A stretch of DNA of 64,000 nucleotides. Origin: Bicyclus anynana (lineage: Eukaryota > Arthropoda > Insecta > Lepidoptera > Nymphalidae). The position numbers were made by a program, and so were the translations under genes. The notes under the pieces are model-generated. The model was not told the DNA's origin, made no database searches, and saw only the letters and a program-made list of their open reading frames with translations. Location: NCBI RefSeq assembly GCF_947172395.1, contig NC_069097.1, positions 14,988,142-15,052,141 of the forward strand, read 5' to 3'. Of the stretch, positions 33,018 through 44,356 are shown piece by piece (positions within the stretch are counted from its first letter, which is position 1; each line of letters opens with the position of its first letter).

Positions 33018-33520
33018 TTTTATACTATAGATATGTTACGTGCCTACAAAATCACCACAACAAGTGATCCAAATTTAGCGACTCCAATGAGCGCACACAT
33101 GCACAATTTTGTACTTACATTATACATTTATATACTACTAGCTGACTCCGCGCGGTTTCACCCGCGTGGTTCCCGTTCTCGTAAGAATACGGGGATAATA
33201 TAGCCTATAGCCTTCCTCGATAAATGGGCTATCTAACACTGAAAGAATTTTTCAAATCGGACCAGTAGTTCCTGAGATTAGCGCGTTCAATCGAACAAAC
33301 AAACAAACTCTTCAGCTTTATAATATTAGTATAGATGTAGTTTTTACACTTCCTGAACACACAACTTGACATTGTAGACAATATTTAGGTATTATGAGTT
33401 TAAATAGCTTTCTTAGTTTAATAAGCGACTAAATGAAATTAAGACAATTATGCACATTTGTCCGCCTCAGTTTTGATTTGCTAGTGCCCTATCTCTAGTA
33501 TAAAATATCATTTAAATTAA
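33018..33520. repeat. MITE-8 unit interrupted by HEL-A
   Basis: Left end GATATGTTACGTGCCTACAA at about 33030, right end TCTCTAGTATAAAATATCAT at about 33494. The HEL-A at 33138-33336 lies between. Confidence 0.45.
33138..33336 (-). mobile_element. HEL-A element, full length, well conserved
   Basis: CTAGCTGACTCCGCGCGG to TTTATAATATTAGTATAGAT; close to the consensus, so probably one of the younger copies. Confidence 0.8.
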
Positions 33521-33699
33521 TTAATGTCGATGATTTCGAAACACAATTATTGGCTTGTATTGAATTGTTATTAAAACGAAGCAGACAGTAATTGATTTTA
33601 TATTATAAGAACACACACAACATAATTAATATGTAAATTTTAAAAGCTTTTCGTCGTAATGTGAAATTAAATTGGAACATATAAACGTACTGTTCAATT

Positions 33700-34037
33700 C
33701 GTCATCAACCCATATTCGGCTCACTGCTGAGCTCGAGTCTCCTCTCAGAATGAGAGGGGTTAGGCCAATAGTCCACCACGCTGGCCCAATGCGGATTGGC
33801 AGACTTCACACACGCAGAGAATTAAGATAATCTCTGGTATGCAGGTTTCCTCACGATGTTTTCCTTCACCGATTGAGACACGTGATATTTAATTTCTTAA
33901 AATGCACACAACTGAAAAGTTGGAGGTGCATGCCCCGGACCGGATTCGAACCCACACCCTCCGGAATCGGAGGCAGAGGTCATATCCACTGGGCTATCAC
34001 AGCTCTTCTGAACAATTCTTCTGAAAAAGCTCTTCAA
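33700..34037 (-). mobile_element. SINE-A with 13-bp target duplication and extra 5' sequence
   Basis: GTACTGTTCAATT occurs at 33687-33699 and 34038-34050. Between the tRNA-like head (ending near 34004) and the duplication are about 33 extra bases with repeated TTCTGAA/GCTCTT units, so the copied RNA may have started upstream or filler was added. Confidence 0.85.
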
Positions 34038-34050
34038 GTACTGTTCAATT

Positions 34051-34557
34051 AGCGAGATTGAATATGAAGAGAATATGAGTCGACTGCAGTACATCAGCTA
34101 TTCACTAATTCACTAATTTGTTCATTACAACGTTAATTTGATAAATTACTGTATTAATAATTTAGTTAATTTAGTAATGTATTTGAAGACAGAGAATAAT
34201 TAATAATAGGCAGATAGAGCGTACGGAACACGACGGTGTCGTAGCCGCTCCAAATACAAAATTCAAAAACGAATACATTCTCGAGTCAGTACGACACGGA
34301 ACGTCGCATCGTAACTTTCAATATTATTCTAGAAAACTGGCGTCTTATGTTTTTAAATATTTTAAAAACTGTTTACGAAAATTAAAGAAATGAGATGGAG
34401 TATTTTTTTATTGATCATTATATTAATTTACGTAACTGTTGTTAGTGTAAAATTTTAAAATGCAAATTAGGCAAAAAGTTTTTATATACACAAGAAGACG
34501 CATGATATTTTTATGGGTTTCACCGGCATCACCATACTGCTTGTAGAAGAATTTGTA
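34051..34557. other. No gene seen
   Basis: Unassigned AT-rich sequence; 34205-34315 is somewhat more GC-balanced without a frame. Confidence 0.3.
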
Positions 34558-34758
34558 AGCCTTCGATTCGGAGGGCGTTTGAATTCGGTCCGGGGCATGC
34601 ACCTCCAACTTTTCAGTTATTCGATTTGAATAAATTAAATATCACGTGTTTCAAACGGTGATGTATAAACATCGTGAGAAAACTTGCATACTTGAGAATT
34701 TTCTCAATTCTCTGCGTGTGTGAAGTCTGCCAATCAGCATTGGGCCAGCGTGGTGGAC
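34558..34758 (+). mobile_element. SINE-A, both ends truncated
   Basis: From GCCTTCGATTCGGAGGGC through a mutated box B to GGGCCAGCGTGGTGGACTA. Confidence 0.75.
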
Positions 34759-34823
34759 TACAGCCATAGCTTAAATGTAGTTATATTCAATCTATTATGA
34801 TAAAATAAAATTGAAAATTTTGT

Positions 34824-35150
34824 AAAACCCCCGTAGGTCATGAAATTCTTATTTACACTCTCGATCAAGTCATCAATGTTCTCTTTCAGTGCGCTTTCAT
34901 TTGAGACCCCACTCGAGTATATTTGTAGACATTCGGTTATTCTTCCCCACTTACACCCCCCCAGAACTTTTAAACAGCTCAACCAATTTTCATCAAACAT
35001 GTATAAAACACTCGCACATAAGACTCCTTTCATACAAAACAAACTATATCAAAATCGCTTCATACGTTCGGGAGCTATGGTACCACAGACAGACAGACAG
35101 ACAGACACGTGAAACTTATAACCTCCCTCTTTTTGTATCGGGGGTTAAAA
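34824..35150. mobile_element. MITE-6, AACCCCCG ends
   Basis: Left TAAAACCCCCGTAGG, right TGTATCGGGGGTTAAAA: short inverted termini. Contains an AGAC microsatellite near 35086 and CCTCCCTCTTTTTGTATCGG. Similar sequences are common in lepidopteran genomes as dispersed repeats. Confidence 0.6.
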
Positions 35151-35514
35151 ATACCATTTAAATACGCATTCAGAAACACCTAGCTAATATAGAAGTAATA
35201 TTCACTTGTGTATAGTAAATGTAGACAAGATAGAGTAAACAACGTAGGCAGTTTTGCCATAAAATCGGCCGTTTCCCAACTTCAAGGGTAAATGACAGTA
35301 ATTACACGATATTGGGATCCCACTTACTAAACGACGCTACGTGCAGTAAAACTTGCTAAATTGTATGTTGACGTAATTTTATCCCAAATCTTCAACAATC
35401 ATCATCATAACTTACCCAATTTATAACAAAATCTTTATTAATAATCACAGAATAATCTAGCGATAGATTTTTTCATATTTGCATTAGTAATCACAGAACA
35501 TAGATGCAGTTCTT
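35151..35514. other. No gene seen
   Basis: No assignment. Confidence 0.3.
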
Positions 35515-35660
35515 TCAAATTAAAAAGTAATTTATTTCAAATAGGCTTAGTTTACATGCACTTTTAAACATTAGGTATGTCCGTTAGTAATGACTCGACC
35601 ATCGTTTCGGATAGCAGGATTTGCTGAGAAGAGCTGGAATAAACTCGACAACATATCTTA
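35515..35660 (-). mobile_element. LINE 3'-tail fragment, antisense
   Basis: AATTTATTTCAAATAGGCTT, AGTTTACATGCACTTTTAAA and TTTGCTGAGAAGAGCTGGAA are the complement of the LINE 3' untranslated end. Confidence 0.55.
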
Positions 35661-36339
35661 GAATTCCATGGATTCACTGTTCCGCTTCCTGAGAGCGGGA
35701 CTAGCCATGGGTGTAGTTAATGGGTTAAGAAATTGAAATTGAAAATTAAAAACGAGAAATTGAATATGTCAACACTCCTTTTCTCTGCTTGTGTTGTTCT
35801 ACTACTAGAGCAGCTTTGTATGCCAGTTCTTAAGTCAAAGGTTTGACTTTGTGTATGTTGTATGTTACAATTAAAAAATTTCAAGATGGCTTAGTTTACA
35901 AGCACTGTAATAGAGTTTTGAAATGATTTGATTTGAATTACAATTTCGAGGGTTCTAGTACCTATAGTACTTTCTGCAGTTCAACTAAATTGCAACAAAT
36001 AGATTGTGAAAATAGTACCAATTATGAACACAGTAACGACTCTCAAGACATCTCGAGTTAGCTACACGCTCTCGCAGCTGCAAGTACAGGGATGCAATTA
36101 GGAACGTGTCTAGCGGAGACTCGTAAGACCCTTCACACGTCCACGGATGCGGAGTGGGATTACCGGGATACAGCCGTGACACGTGCTAGCAAAAGTGTTA
36201 TAATATCTACTATACAGCTGTCTGATATCATCATATTATTACTAGTTTTCTCTCATTCATTTAATATTCTTTTTTTAATTTATAAAAAAAATCTCCCTCT
36301 CCCTCCTGCGGGACATTTGAGTGCCCAAACAACCAGCAA
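35661..36339. other. No gene seen
   Basis: Frames at 35985-36182 and 36092-36448 overlap each other on opposite strands and the antisense LINE below; neither is supported. Confidence 0.35.
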
Positions 36340-36549
36340 TCAGAGCTCCTGGGTGAGGATGAGGAACCTCCTCACAATACGCGACGTCGCAAGTATCACT
36401 GCCTGCTGTATCCGACCCTTAATCCAGCAGTTAAGCGAAAGCTTTTGAAGACGTTGGTCGAAGCTTTTCGCTGTATGACCATTGACTGAAACTACTATCG
36501 GAACCCTGGCCCAACTGATATGAATATCATCAATAGTCCTTAGTCTTAA
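36340..36549 (-). pseudogene. LINE C-terminal fragment, third lineage
   Basis: The minus-strand frame encodes IDDIHISWARVPIVVSVNG, then a LQKLSLNCWIKGRIQQAVI segment and LATSRIVRRFLILTQEL before a stop (complement of 36340-36342). The V-P-I-V-V-x-x-x-G ... LL-T-x-x-I-V-R-R-F-L pattern is the extreme C-terminus found after the reverse transcriptase in several non-LTR elements. It does not match the other LINE ends here, so at least three lineages have been active. No tail or target duplication recognised. Confidence 0.65.
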
Positions 36550-36690
36550 TATTATAAGATTTGATTTTTCGTTTGTTAGTTACAATTAAACTCTAGTTTT
36601 AAAATTAGAAAGTCATATTTCCACCGTGTAACATAGGCCATATTATTTTATCCCAGTATTTCCACGGAACCGGGAACTAAGCGGGTAATT
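36550..36690. mobile_element. Helitron-like remnant
   Basis: TCCACGGAACCGGGAACTAA and ACATAGGCCATATTATTTTA recall HEL-A without the CTAG terminus. Confidence 0.35.
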
Positions 36691-36714
36691 ATATTTACTA
36701 TCCAGCTACTTTTG

Positions 36715-36930
36715 TAATCATCATCATCATCCACCATCATCAATCCATATTCGGCTCACTAAGCAGGAGTCTGCTCTCGGAATGAGAGAGGTTAGGCCTT
36801 AGTCCACCAAGCTGACCAAATGCGGATTTGCAGAATTCACACACGTTGAGAATTGAGAAAATTCTCAGGCATGCAGGTTTTCTCACAATGTTTTTCCTTC
36901 ACCGTTTGAGCCACGTGATACTTAATCTTT
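36715..36930 (-). mobile_element. SINE-A, head-truncated
   Basis: ATCATCATCATCCACCATCATCAATCC repeat-rich 3' end (in complement the tail), ending at GAGCCACGTGATACTTAAT. Confidence 0.75.
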
Positions 36931-37063
36931 GTAATATTTAACTAATAATGTATTATACCCTCTCCTATTAGGGAGGCCTGCGTGAGCTTCGAGTTGTGTG
37001 TCTCTCTCTTTATCTTTAGTATGATATTAGACAGAGAAAGATGTTTCGAGACTCATACTGTCG

Positions 37064-37564
37064 AATGGGGATGATGACTAGGTTGGAATAAATTGATTTT
37101 TATAATAAATTCGGATAAATAAGGTCAATGTTAACTAATTTATACATAAAAAGCATTGACTGAATATTTGCAAAATAAATAAGATTATAAAATTTCAAAA
37201 TCTAATAAAAATCTTTTATCGTAATTAGATAAAAATTCATACAGTTTTAGCTTCCTTACAATTAATGTGGCATTTTTCAATAAATCAACTATTAACATAA
37301 ACGCACAAATAACAAAGATATTAGTAATTTTGTTTGAACGCCCATACAAATCTAACGATCAGCGAGTCGACGACGTCACTAACTCGTGCCATTTTGTATG
37401 AAGCGTTTTTTAGGGATCCGCGGCAGCGCCGCAAATCTGACCCTTTAAATCCCTGTAGCTCCGAAAGTAATGATCGCAGTTACCCTGTTACTTTTACAAA
37501 ATTGCTTTACTGTTAGCATACTCTTAATTTATACACAATTTAAAAAACTGTCATCATCCCTATT
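37064..37564 (+). mobile_element. MITE-1, full length (about 500 bp)
   Basis: AATGGGGATGATGACTAG at the left; CTGTCATCATCCCTATT at the right. Terminal inverted repeats agree with the 28671-29161 copy. GGATCCGCGGCAGCGCCGCA internal stem. Confidence 0.8.
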
Positions 37565-37774
37565 ATGAAAACCTAGTAACAGAACAGCGGTGTAAAATAA
37601 TCCACATATATGCGAATTTTACATGGTTTTATTTAACTTGCAACACTTGTTTGTTTAGGTCAAACCTTGCAACTGAATTTTAAAGCAAATTTCCGCGATT
37701 GAGCTGAAATTTTGTAAACACGTTCAGTGTAGATGAAAACGCGTTGTTAGCTAAATTATGTTATTTTATATGCA
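37565..37774. repeat. Unassigned repeat fragment R2
   Basis: TTTAACTTGCAACACTTGTT, GAATTTTAAAGCAAATTTC and GATTGAGCTGAAATTTTG recur in diverged form at about 60720-60830. Confidence 0.4.
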
Positions 37775-37967
37775 ACTAGCTAACGCCGCGCTGCTTCACC
37801 CGCGTGGTTCCCGTTCCCGTAGGAATACGGGGATAATTAATAGCCTGCCTTGATAAATGGGCTATCTACAACTGAAAGCATTTTTCAAATCGGACCAGTA
37901 TTTCCTGAGATTAGCGCGTTTAACCAAACAAACAAACAATCTCTTCAGATTTATAAAATTAATATAT
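37775..37967 (-). mobile_element. HEL-A element
   Basis: CTAGCTAACGCCGCGCTG to TTATAAAATTAATATATG; consensus-like body. Confidence 0.7.
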
Positions 37968-38167
37968 GAAAATATTTATTATAAAAAATTCAGTTATTTG
38001 TATGCAAATCCAAGCTGACCACCTAGAATGTAACATCTAAACTTTTTATGTTTTTGGTTGATTCTTTTATTTTATTATTTTTTTAATTATCACGTATGGA
38101 CTATGGCCCTAAAATAGCACACTCATTATATGAAGGCTGATGCTGTTACCAGGCAGGCTATTACTGC

Positions 38168-38375
38168 ATGAAAACATCGTGAGGAAACCTGCATACCAGA
38201 GAATTTTCTTAATTCTCTGCATGTGTGAAGTCTGCCAATCCGCATTGGGCCAGCGTGGTGGAGGATTCTGCGAGGAGACTCTAGCTCAGCAGTAAGCCGA
38301 ATTTGGGTTGATAACGAACGAACGAACGAAACTTATATCGTTATCAATTCGGCTCACTGCTGAGCTCGAGTCTCC
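38168..38375. mobile_element. Two SINE-A 3' ends, tail to tail
   Basis: 38168-38318 is plus-oriented (GAAAACATCGTGAGGAAACC to GGGTTGATAAC); an AACG microsatellite (38317-38334) follows; 38340-38375 is a minus-oriented 3' end (TATCAATTCGGCTCACTGCT). Confidence 0.75.
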
Positions 38376-38659
38376 TAAAGCTTATATAAGCGTGTTAAAA
38401 AGGGAAAAACTATGGTCACATTCAACCAACGAACTCTCCCTCCGCAATACCTCGGTCGCATTAGCTAACAACGCGCCATTCTGACAACTTTCTCAAAGAG
38501 AAAATGTACAAATGTTCGCTATTTTCTGTTCCCATTCGGAATATCATAACATGGAAAGTCAATTTGCTGGAGCAACCGCAGTGCAACGCCTTCAATAAAC
38601 ATATTTTCAATATATTGTGCTGGCTTTAGGACAATTGATTAGTTTATCCAGTAGTTTTT

Positions 38660-39313
38660 AACCGACTTCCAAAAAGGAGGAGGTTCTACGTTCGGCTGTA
38701 TGTATGTTTTTTTTTATGTATGTCCAGCGACAATTCCGCCATTTATTCTTTTCCTATGCAAAAGTTAAGCCGTTGATTTATTTTTTATTTTTTACAAGTT
38801 AGCCCTTGAATACAATCTCACCTGATGGTAAGTAATGCTGTAATCTAAGATGGAAGCGGACTGTTAGGAGGAGGATGAAAATCCACACTCCTTTCGGTTT
38901 CTACACGACATCGTACTGGAACGCTAAATTGCTTGGCGGTACATCTTTTTCGGTAGGGTGGTAACTACCTCCCACCAGCTAGACCTGGACCAATTAAGAA
39001 AACCTCAATCGGCCCAGCCGGGGATCGAACCCAGGACCTCCGTCATTAAATCCACCGCGCATACCACTGCGCCACGGAGGCCGTCAAATTGTTGACAAAC
39101 AATGTTGTGTTAATTTAAGCCGTTTCTGAAAGAACACTGGCTGAAAAACCTAAACCTTTATGATATTCTTACATGGCTTGAATAAATACACCATCGGGCT
39201 AGCACCGCCTTCAAACTGATCATCAGTTAGTAAATAATAGGTATGATATGTAGAACTTAGAATTATATTATTTTTCGCTTCTTAGTTTAGTCTGTATGTT
39301 TTTGAAGTCGGTT
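38660..39313. mobile_element. MITE-5 with AACCGACTTC ends, SINE-B inserted
   Basis: Left AACCGACTTCCAAAAAGGAG, right TTTTTGAAGTCGGTT: inverted termini. SINE-B at 38781-39086 occupies the middle. Right half has GGGCTAGCACCGCCTTCAAA, found inverted near 54478-54500 in another degraded copy. Confidence 0.7.
38781..39086 (-). mobile_element. SINE-B inside MITE-5
   Basis: Full-length minus copy from the T-rich end to GCGCCACGGAGGCCGTCAA. Confidence 0.85.
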
Positions 39314-39344
39314 GAATTTTTTTATTCAAATAACTTTCGTTGTT

Positions 39345-39425
39345 TAATAAATGAAATTAAGACAATTATGCACATTGTTTAGGTTTTAATGCGCTAGTAC
39401 CCTATCTCTAGTATGAAATATCGTT
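39345..39425. repeat. MITE-8 fragment
   Basis: GACAATTATGCACATTGTTT to CCCTATCTCTAGTATGAAAT, matching 33440-33510. Confidence 0.45.
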
Positions 39426-39751
39426 GGTATTCAAAATATTAGCTTAAGTAAAGTCGCATAGAGTTTTTCATAGAGCGTAGAACAGAACTGACAATTTGAA
39501 GTTTTGTATGAATCTCGTGAAAAGGGCTTTTCCATCACGAAAATAGGGTCGAGGTATTGAGTTTTTCTCACGTGTATTTTACTATTCACACTACACGTGT
39601 ATTGGAAATTCAAACCCGTTTTTCTTGCATACAATAATTATATCACATAGAAGAAAGAAAAATGGAATTGTTACCTCAAGATATTGTCTCAGAAAGAAAT
39701 GTTTTGGTTTACATGGTTTACAAACCTAACCTTTATTTTAACCTTTACTTT

Positions 39752-40050
39752 TTTATTATTTACAAGTTAGCCCTTGATTACAAATCTCACCTGATGGTAA
39801 GTGATGATGCAATCTAAGATGCAAGCGGGCTAACTTGTTAGGAGGAAATTCCACACCCCTTTCGGTTTCTACACGACATCGTACGCTAAATCGCTTGGCG
39901 GTATTTCTTTGTCATTAGGATAGTAGCTGATAGCCGAAGCTTTCCATCTGCCAGACCATTTAAGAAAACCTCAATCGGCCCAGCCGGGGATCGAACCCAG
40001 GACCTCATGTAAATCCGCCGCGCATACCACTGCGCCACGGACGCCGTCAA
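39752..40050 (-). mobile_element. SINE-B, full length
   Basis: From TTTTATTATTTACAAGTTAG to CGCCACGGACGCCGTCAA, with a shortened box region (CCAGGACCTCATGTAAATCC). Confidence 0.85.
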
Positions 40051-40413
40051 ACAATTTTTGCTATATTCAAAGTTCAATCGAGCTTTATTTCCGGAGTTAA
40101 GGCCGAAAAACTATCTTCTTGTACCTTGGTGACGTCACACAAGTAACCATCAAGTAAGACAAATTGGTGCAGGAAAAATACATTTAGTGGCAGCGGGAAC
40201 TCTTTGTGGCACTTTCGTAACACAAATAATCCAGCGAAGGCTTCGACGGTAATTAAAAGTAAACATCGTTGCAGATGGCTCGCCCACCGGCTACGCTCGA
40301 TAGGGCAAAAATATCTGCAATATCCATTTCGGTACATAAGTGACCCGGAAAGTTATTCTATGACGTAATAGGTTAGTTGACACTTTTTTTAAATGGTCTT
40401 AAATAGTCCATTA

Positions 40414-40476
40414 TCTCAAAAAATGTTTTTCAATCTAGTAGAACAACTACTAGATTGAAAAAAATATTTTTTGAGA
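40414..40476. repeat. 28-bp inverted repeat within MITE-7
   Basis: TCTCAAAAAAT...CAATCTAGTAG pairs with CTACTAGATTG...ATTTTTTGAGA around the loop AACAA, with one or two slips in the A/T runs. The sister copy at 30942 has only one arm. Confidence 0.8.
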
Positions 40477-40600
40477 CGTGATTACGTGAAAATTTTAGTT
40501 GATGATGGTCTATATTTTAACTGTTTCATGACGTCACAAATTTCTTACAAACAAAACAGCGTTTGACAAAAATATTAGATAACAATTAGTTTTATGTTTA

Positions 40601-40906
40601 ATCATCATCACTATCAACCCATATTAGGCTCACTGCTGAGCTCGAGTCTCCTCTCAGAATGAGAGGGGTTAGGCCAATATTCCACCACGCTGGCCCAATG
40701 CGGATTGGCAGACTTCACACACGCAGAGAATGAAGAAAATTCTCTGGAATGCAGGTTTCTTCACGATGTTTTCCTTCACCGTTTGAGACACGTGATATTT
40801 CTTAAAATGCACACAACTGAAAAGTTGGAGGTGCATTGCCCGGATCGGATTCGAACCCACACCCTCCGGAATCGGAGGCAAAGGTCAAATCCACTATCAC
40901 GGCTCA
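40601..40906 (-). mobile_element. SINE-A with 7-bp target duplication
   Basis: ATGTTTA at 40594-40600 and 40907-40913. The ATC-repeat tail complement (ATCATCATCAC) starts the element; the head is intact apart from a short loss near box A. Confidence 0.85.
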
Positions 40907-41274
40907 ATGTTTAGTACATCAAGTAATATTGTGACGTCACATAATGGACGATAGCATTTTGACTGTCCCCTACTAAAACGACGATCAAGTTATAGCATCG
41001 AAGTATCTGTAGTTAGCTACTTAGGTACATAAAAACCTTCGTCTTTGGAAGACTTCAAAATGGCCGATAGCCAAAGTCAATGTAGGTCAGAGCAGACCTG
41101 CATGCTAAGGTAGGGTGCTCGTTAAATATGGATTCAATATCCTGGATAGTGTCTATATAAAACAATAGGGACACAAGGGCCTGTGATATTGCCTCATAAG
41201 GTAGGGAGTAAACGGGCTAGAGGAATTGCAGTTTGCTGCATAGTCAATAAAAGTTAAAGTTTTTTAAGAAATTC

Positions 41275-41708
41275 ATTGTAAATTTGTGACCGTAAATTAC
41301 ATATTTTTCAACATTAATTGTTATTGTTGTCTTAATATGGAGATGGATGAAATTTTCAATCTGTTACCATCAAAGTCAAGACGCATTTACTTAAATATCT
41401 ACTTAGGTAAAGTGGAGAAAACAATAACGAATGGATTCACTTACGAAAGGAGTTTTTTAATATATATTAGAGATAATAGTTTATCTCCCACGTTTACCTT
41501 ACATACTCATTATTCATCTTCACAGTAGTCGGAAATTATGTTACCGGGTAAAAGCATCACGTAGAATTTGTACATTTAATTTTCAATTAAAATAAATTAT
41601 TGAATATTGTACTAAACTTTTTTATTTTCTCGCAATCGTAGTGAAAAGCAGAGTGTAACACATGGGGCTAAACCCATTATAAACTCGGTTTCTATTTATC
41701 CTAAAAAT
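41275..41708 (+). repeat. Duplicated block, copy 1
   Basis: Matches 46874-47338 in the same orientation over its whole length (shared stretches: GGAGATGGATGAAATTTTCA, ACTTACGAAAGGAGTTTTTT, CACAGTAGTCGGAAATTATG, CTCGCAATCGTAGTGAAAAG). An 80-codon frame (41286-41528) includes EMDEIFNLLPSKSRRIYLN; copy 2 keeps the same peptide. The LP-x-KS-x3-Y-x3-Y spacing recalls the N-terminal part of Crypton-type tyrosine-recombinase proteins of insects, but this is a weak resemblance. Relative to copy 2 there is a deletion of about 29 bp just before the shared peptide. AATAAATT near 41590 could be a poly(A) signal. Confidence 0.65.
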
Positions 41709-41814
41709 ACCTCGTATATAATGTGTCTTTTTAGCCCCTTGTATAACAATCTACTATTTTATTTGTTAAAATACGCGCGTAGTTCGGAACTCTAATAAGA
41801 AAAAATGTCTCGAA

Positions 41815-42033
41815 ACTGGTGGGAGGCTTCGGCCGTGGCTAGTTACCACCCTACCGGCAAAGAGTTACCGCCAAGCTATTTAGCGTTCCGGTACGATGCC
41901 GTGTAGAAACCGAAAGGGGTGTGGATTTTCATCCTCCTCCTAACAAGTTAGCCCGCTTCCATCTTAGATTGCATCATCACTTACCATCAGGTGAGATTGT
42001 AGTCAAGGGCTAACTTGTAAAGAATAAAAAAAA
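41815..42033 (+). mobile_element. SINE-B, 3' part
   Basis: From CTGGTGGGAGGCTTCGGCCG to GTAAAGAATAAAAAAAAA; no tRNA-like head. Confidence 0.85.
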
Positions 42034-43980
42034 AAACTGTAGTATGAGGTATAGTGACTTGTATTTTAATGCAATTTTACCAGTGGCCACAAAATTCATG
42101 TATGTGTTAAAACTAATATATATAAATTTTTCAGACAACCTTACCCAAACCTATCGGTGTATTTCAAAGACGGCACTATTTAGGCTACAGAATTGCAAAT
42201 TGCCTTAAAACAGTCCGGTTTGGAGCTCCTTAAATTGACTCTTTATATCGTGAAAAAGGTCTCAAGGTGACTTTTCAGGCAACTATAGGTCATTTGGGTT
42301 TAAGTGTTTTGTAGCCTTGTGTTTGAAATTCTTATAGGTGTTCGAGCATTATAAATAAAATATATTTATAACACCCATTAGCTCGTAAAGTGTCAAAATG
42401 TAAAACATGTTACAACAATATAGAAACAAACAACAATATGGAAAACAGGCAAACATGCAAATTCATTTTCAAAAAGTGTTTTCAAAGTGTGTTTGTGTGT
42501 TTTAAAACGTCGTATGACATACGTGCACTTTGATAATTACAGCCTCTGCTAAACACGCCTCGCTACCTAGCCCAACAGTAAGCGTAATTGCCTGTGTTCT
42601 AGGTACTTAATTAGCTGATAATAAGAGATGCCCAATAAAATAATTTTCTTTCTTTCATTTCTTTGATAAAAATAAAAGCAGACTTAAATCTTCATAAACA
42701 CGAAAAAAAAATGATTTTTATTTCTTCTTCATTTTTTCCTCTATATAATTATTTTGATCATTTTATTTTCTTCAATATAGTACCGGGAAACATCGCTCCG
42801 GGCCGCAGTTCTTGGGCCTCAAAGGTTTGGATGTTCCCTAGGTTAAAAGTTCTATTTTGTTTCGGTGGCCCCCTCAGTTTGAGGCCCCTCTTGATTTGGA
42901 GGCCCCCCGTAGGTTTATAAGCCTGCTTCAGTTCGGGGGCCCCCTCGATTTAGAGGCCCCCGTCCCTCGTCGTCGAGTCTGGGACCTCATCTTTATATAA
43001 CCATTTAGATTTCTTACGTGGTAGATACTAAAGGGCAGCAGAATTGTTTACGTAGAATAAATATACATACACATATTTTTAGTAAATTAATGCATAAGAG
43101 GCCATAATTTTTCATTCTTTTTTTTATAATACAACTTATCAAAGCAACATGGAACATTTTGCGTCAAACCAAAAGTTGTTTTGGGGCCCCCCTACGACCC
43201 GGGGCTCGTGGCAGACCGCCCCTTCTGCTCCCTGGTAGGTCCGCTAGAGGTTGTGAGTAAAACAGCTTTAATTTTACAAAATGAATCATTGCGGCAATGA
43301 TTTTTATATTTGATGACCTGACCCTTACTTCTCCATCCAAGGTTGGATCCCAAAACTGGAAAATATGACAATACCTACAATAATGCGATCCTTATTACCA
43401 TATTAGAGTCCTTATTTTATTTAATCCATTCCATTTTATGTATACACTGGGTTGATGTTGAGACTTTGGTGTTCATTGTCTTTGGTTTCTTTATAATTTG
43501 TTTTTAAATGAATTTGAAGACTTAACGAAGTTCACCGTGTCAATTAGTTATTTTTATTCAGTTCTCCACAAGGCCTTGCAACATAGAGTATCTCTGATTC
43601 TAAAAAGAGATAATTGTAAAAAATTTCGTATTCTATAGAATTGAAAGCCTCGAGAGGGTTCTAGCGGGCCGTGCAGCGAGGGTATTTCTGTTGAATGAGA
43701 GAAATAAATGTTTATTTCTGTCAGAATACATTGGGGTCAAGGCGTTAACTATCTGTGCATGTTTTACTGTGAATCGTTGTAACTGTATTGAATGTGTTGT
43801 GCAGTAAATAAAACTAGATAGCGTAGTAGGTGGTAACCCAGCAGAAGTTGATTATGAAAAGGGATACTTATTTATTGACGTTATTTGCCATTCTCCGCAA
43901 AAACAGATCCAACAGAAAATCGGATCAGAGTTCATTCCGATACCGGAAACTCAGATAAAGAACATTTTTTTTATTTTTTT
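42034..43980. other. No gene seen; one GC-rich island
   Basis: Mostly AT-rich and unassigned. 42780-42985 and 43180-43250 are strikingly G/C-rich with runs of G and C (see separate entry). A frame at 42663-42920 crosses the border of the island and is not supported. Confidence 0.4.
42780..42985. repeat. GC-rich island of GGCCCCC units
   Basis: Irregular units of about 25-30 bp, each with GGGGCCCCC or GAGGCCCC spaced by TTGATTT/CAGTTTG segments, e.g. at 42868, 42887, 42903, 42936 and 42953. Self-complementary GGGGGCCCCC is present. Confidence 0.7.
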
Positions 43981-44289
43981 TTTATTCTTTACAAGTTAGC
44001 CCTTGACTACAATCTCAGCATCATGCAGTCTAAGATGGAAACGGGCTAACTTGTTAGGAGGAGGATGAAAATCCACACTCCTTTCGGTTTCTACACGACA
44101 TCGTACCGAACGCTAAATCGCTTGGCGGTACGTCTTTGTCGGTAGGGTGGTAACTAGCTACGGCCTAAGCCTCCCACCAGCCAGACCTAGACCAATTAAG
44201 AAAACCTCAATCGGCCCAGCCGGGGATCGAACCCAGGACCTCCGTCTTGTAAATCCACCGCGCATACCACTGCGCCACGGAGGTCGTCA
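43981..44289 (-). mobile_element. SINE-B, full length
   Basis: T-rich end preceded by TTTTTTTTATTC, body with a small loss at the GTGAGATTGTAG region, head complement to GCCACGGAGGTCGTCAA. Confidence 0.85.
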
Positions 44290-44356
44290 AAATAGACAAT
44301 ACACAATGTTTATTTGTAAATTTAATAAAATTATAAAGCATTGTTATAGTACATTA

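Larger units (their letters stand above)
40368..40976. mobile_element. MITE-7, full length with SINE-A inserted
   Basis: Left TAGGTTAGTTGACACTTTTT and right GCATTTTGACTGTCCCCTA are weakly inverted. Without the SINE it is about 300 bp. A long hairpin lies at 40414-40476. Confidence 0.6.

Noticed and set aside
34840..35161. Overlapping ORFs of about 90 codons on both strands
   Set aside because: All lie inside the MITE-6 repeat and run into its AGAC microsatellite.
36092..36448. 118-codon plus-strand ORF
   Set aside because: Its second half is antisense to a clear LINE C-terminal coding sequence.
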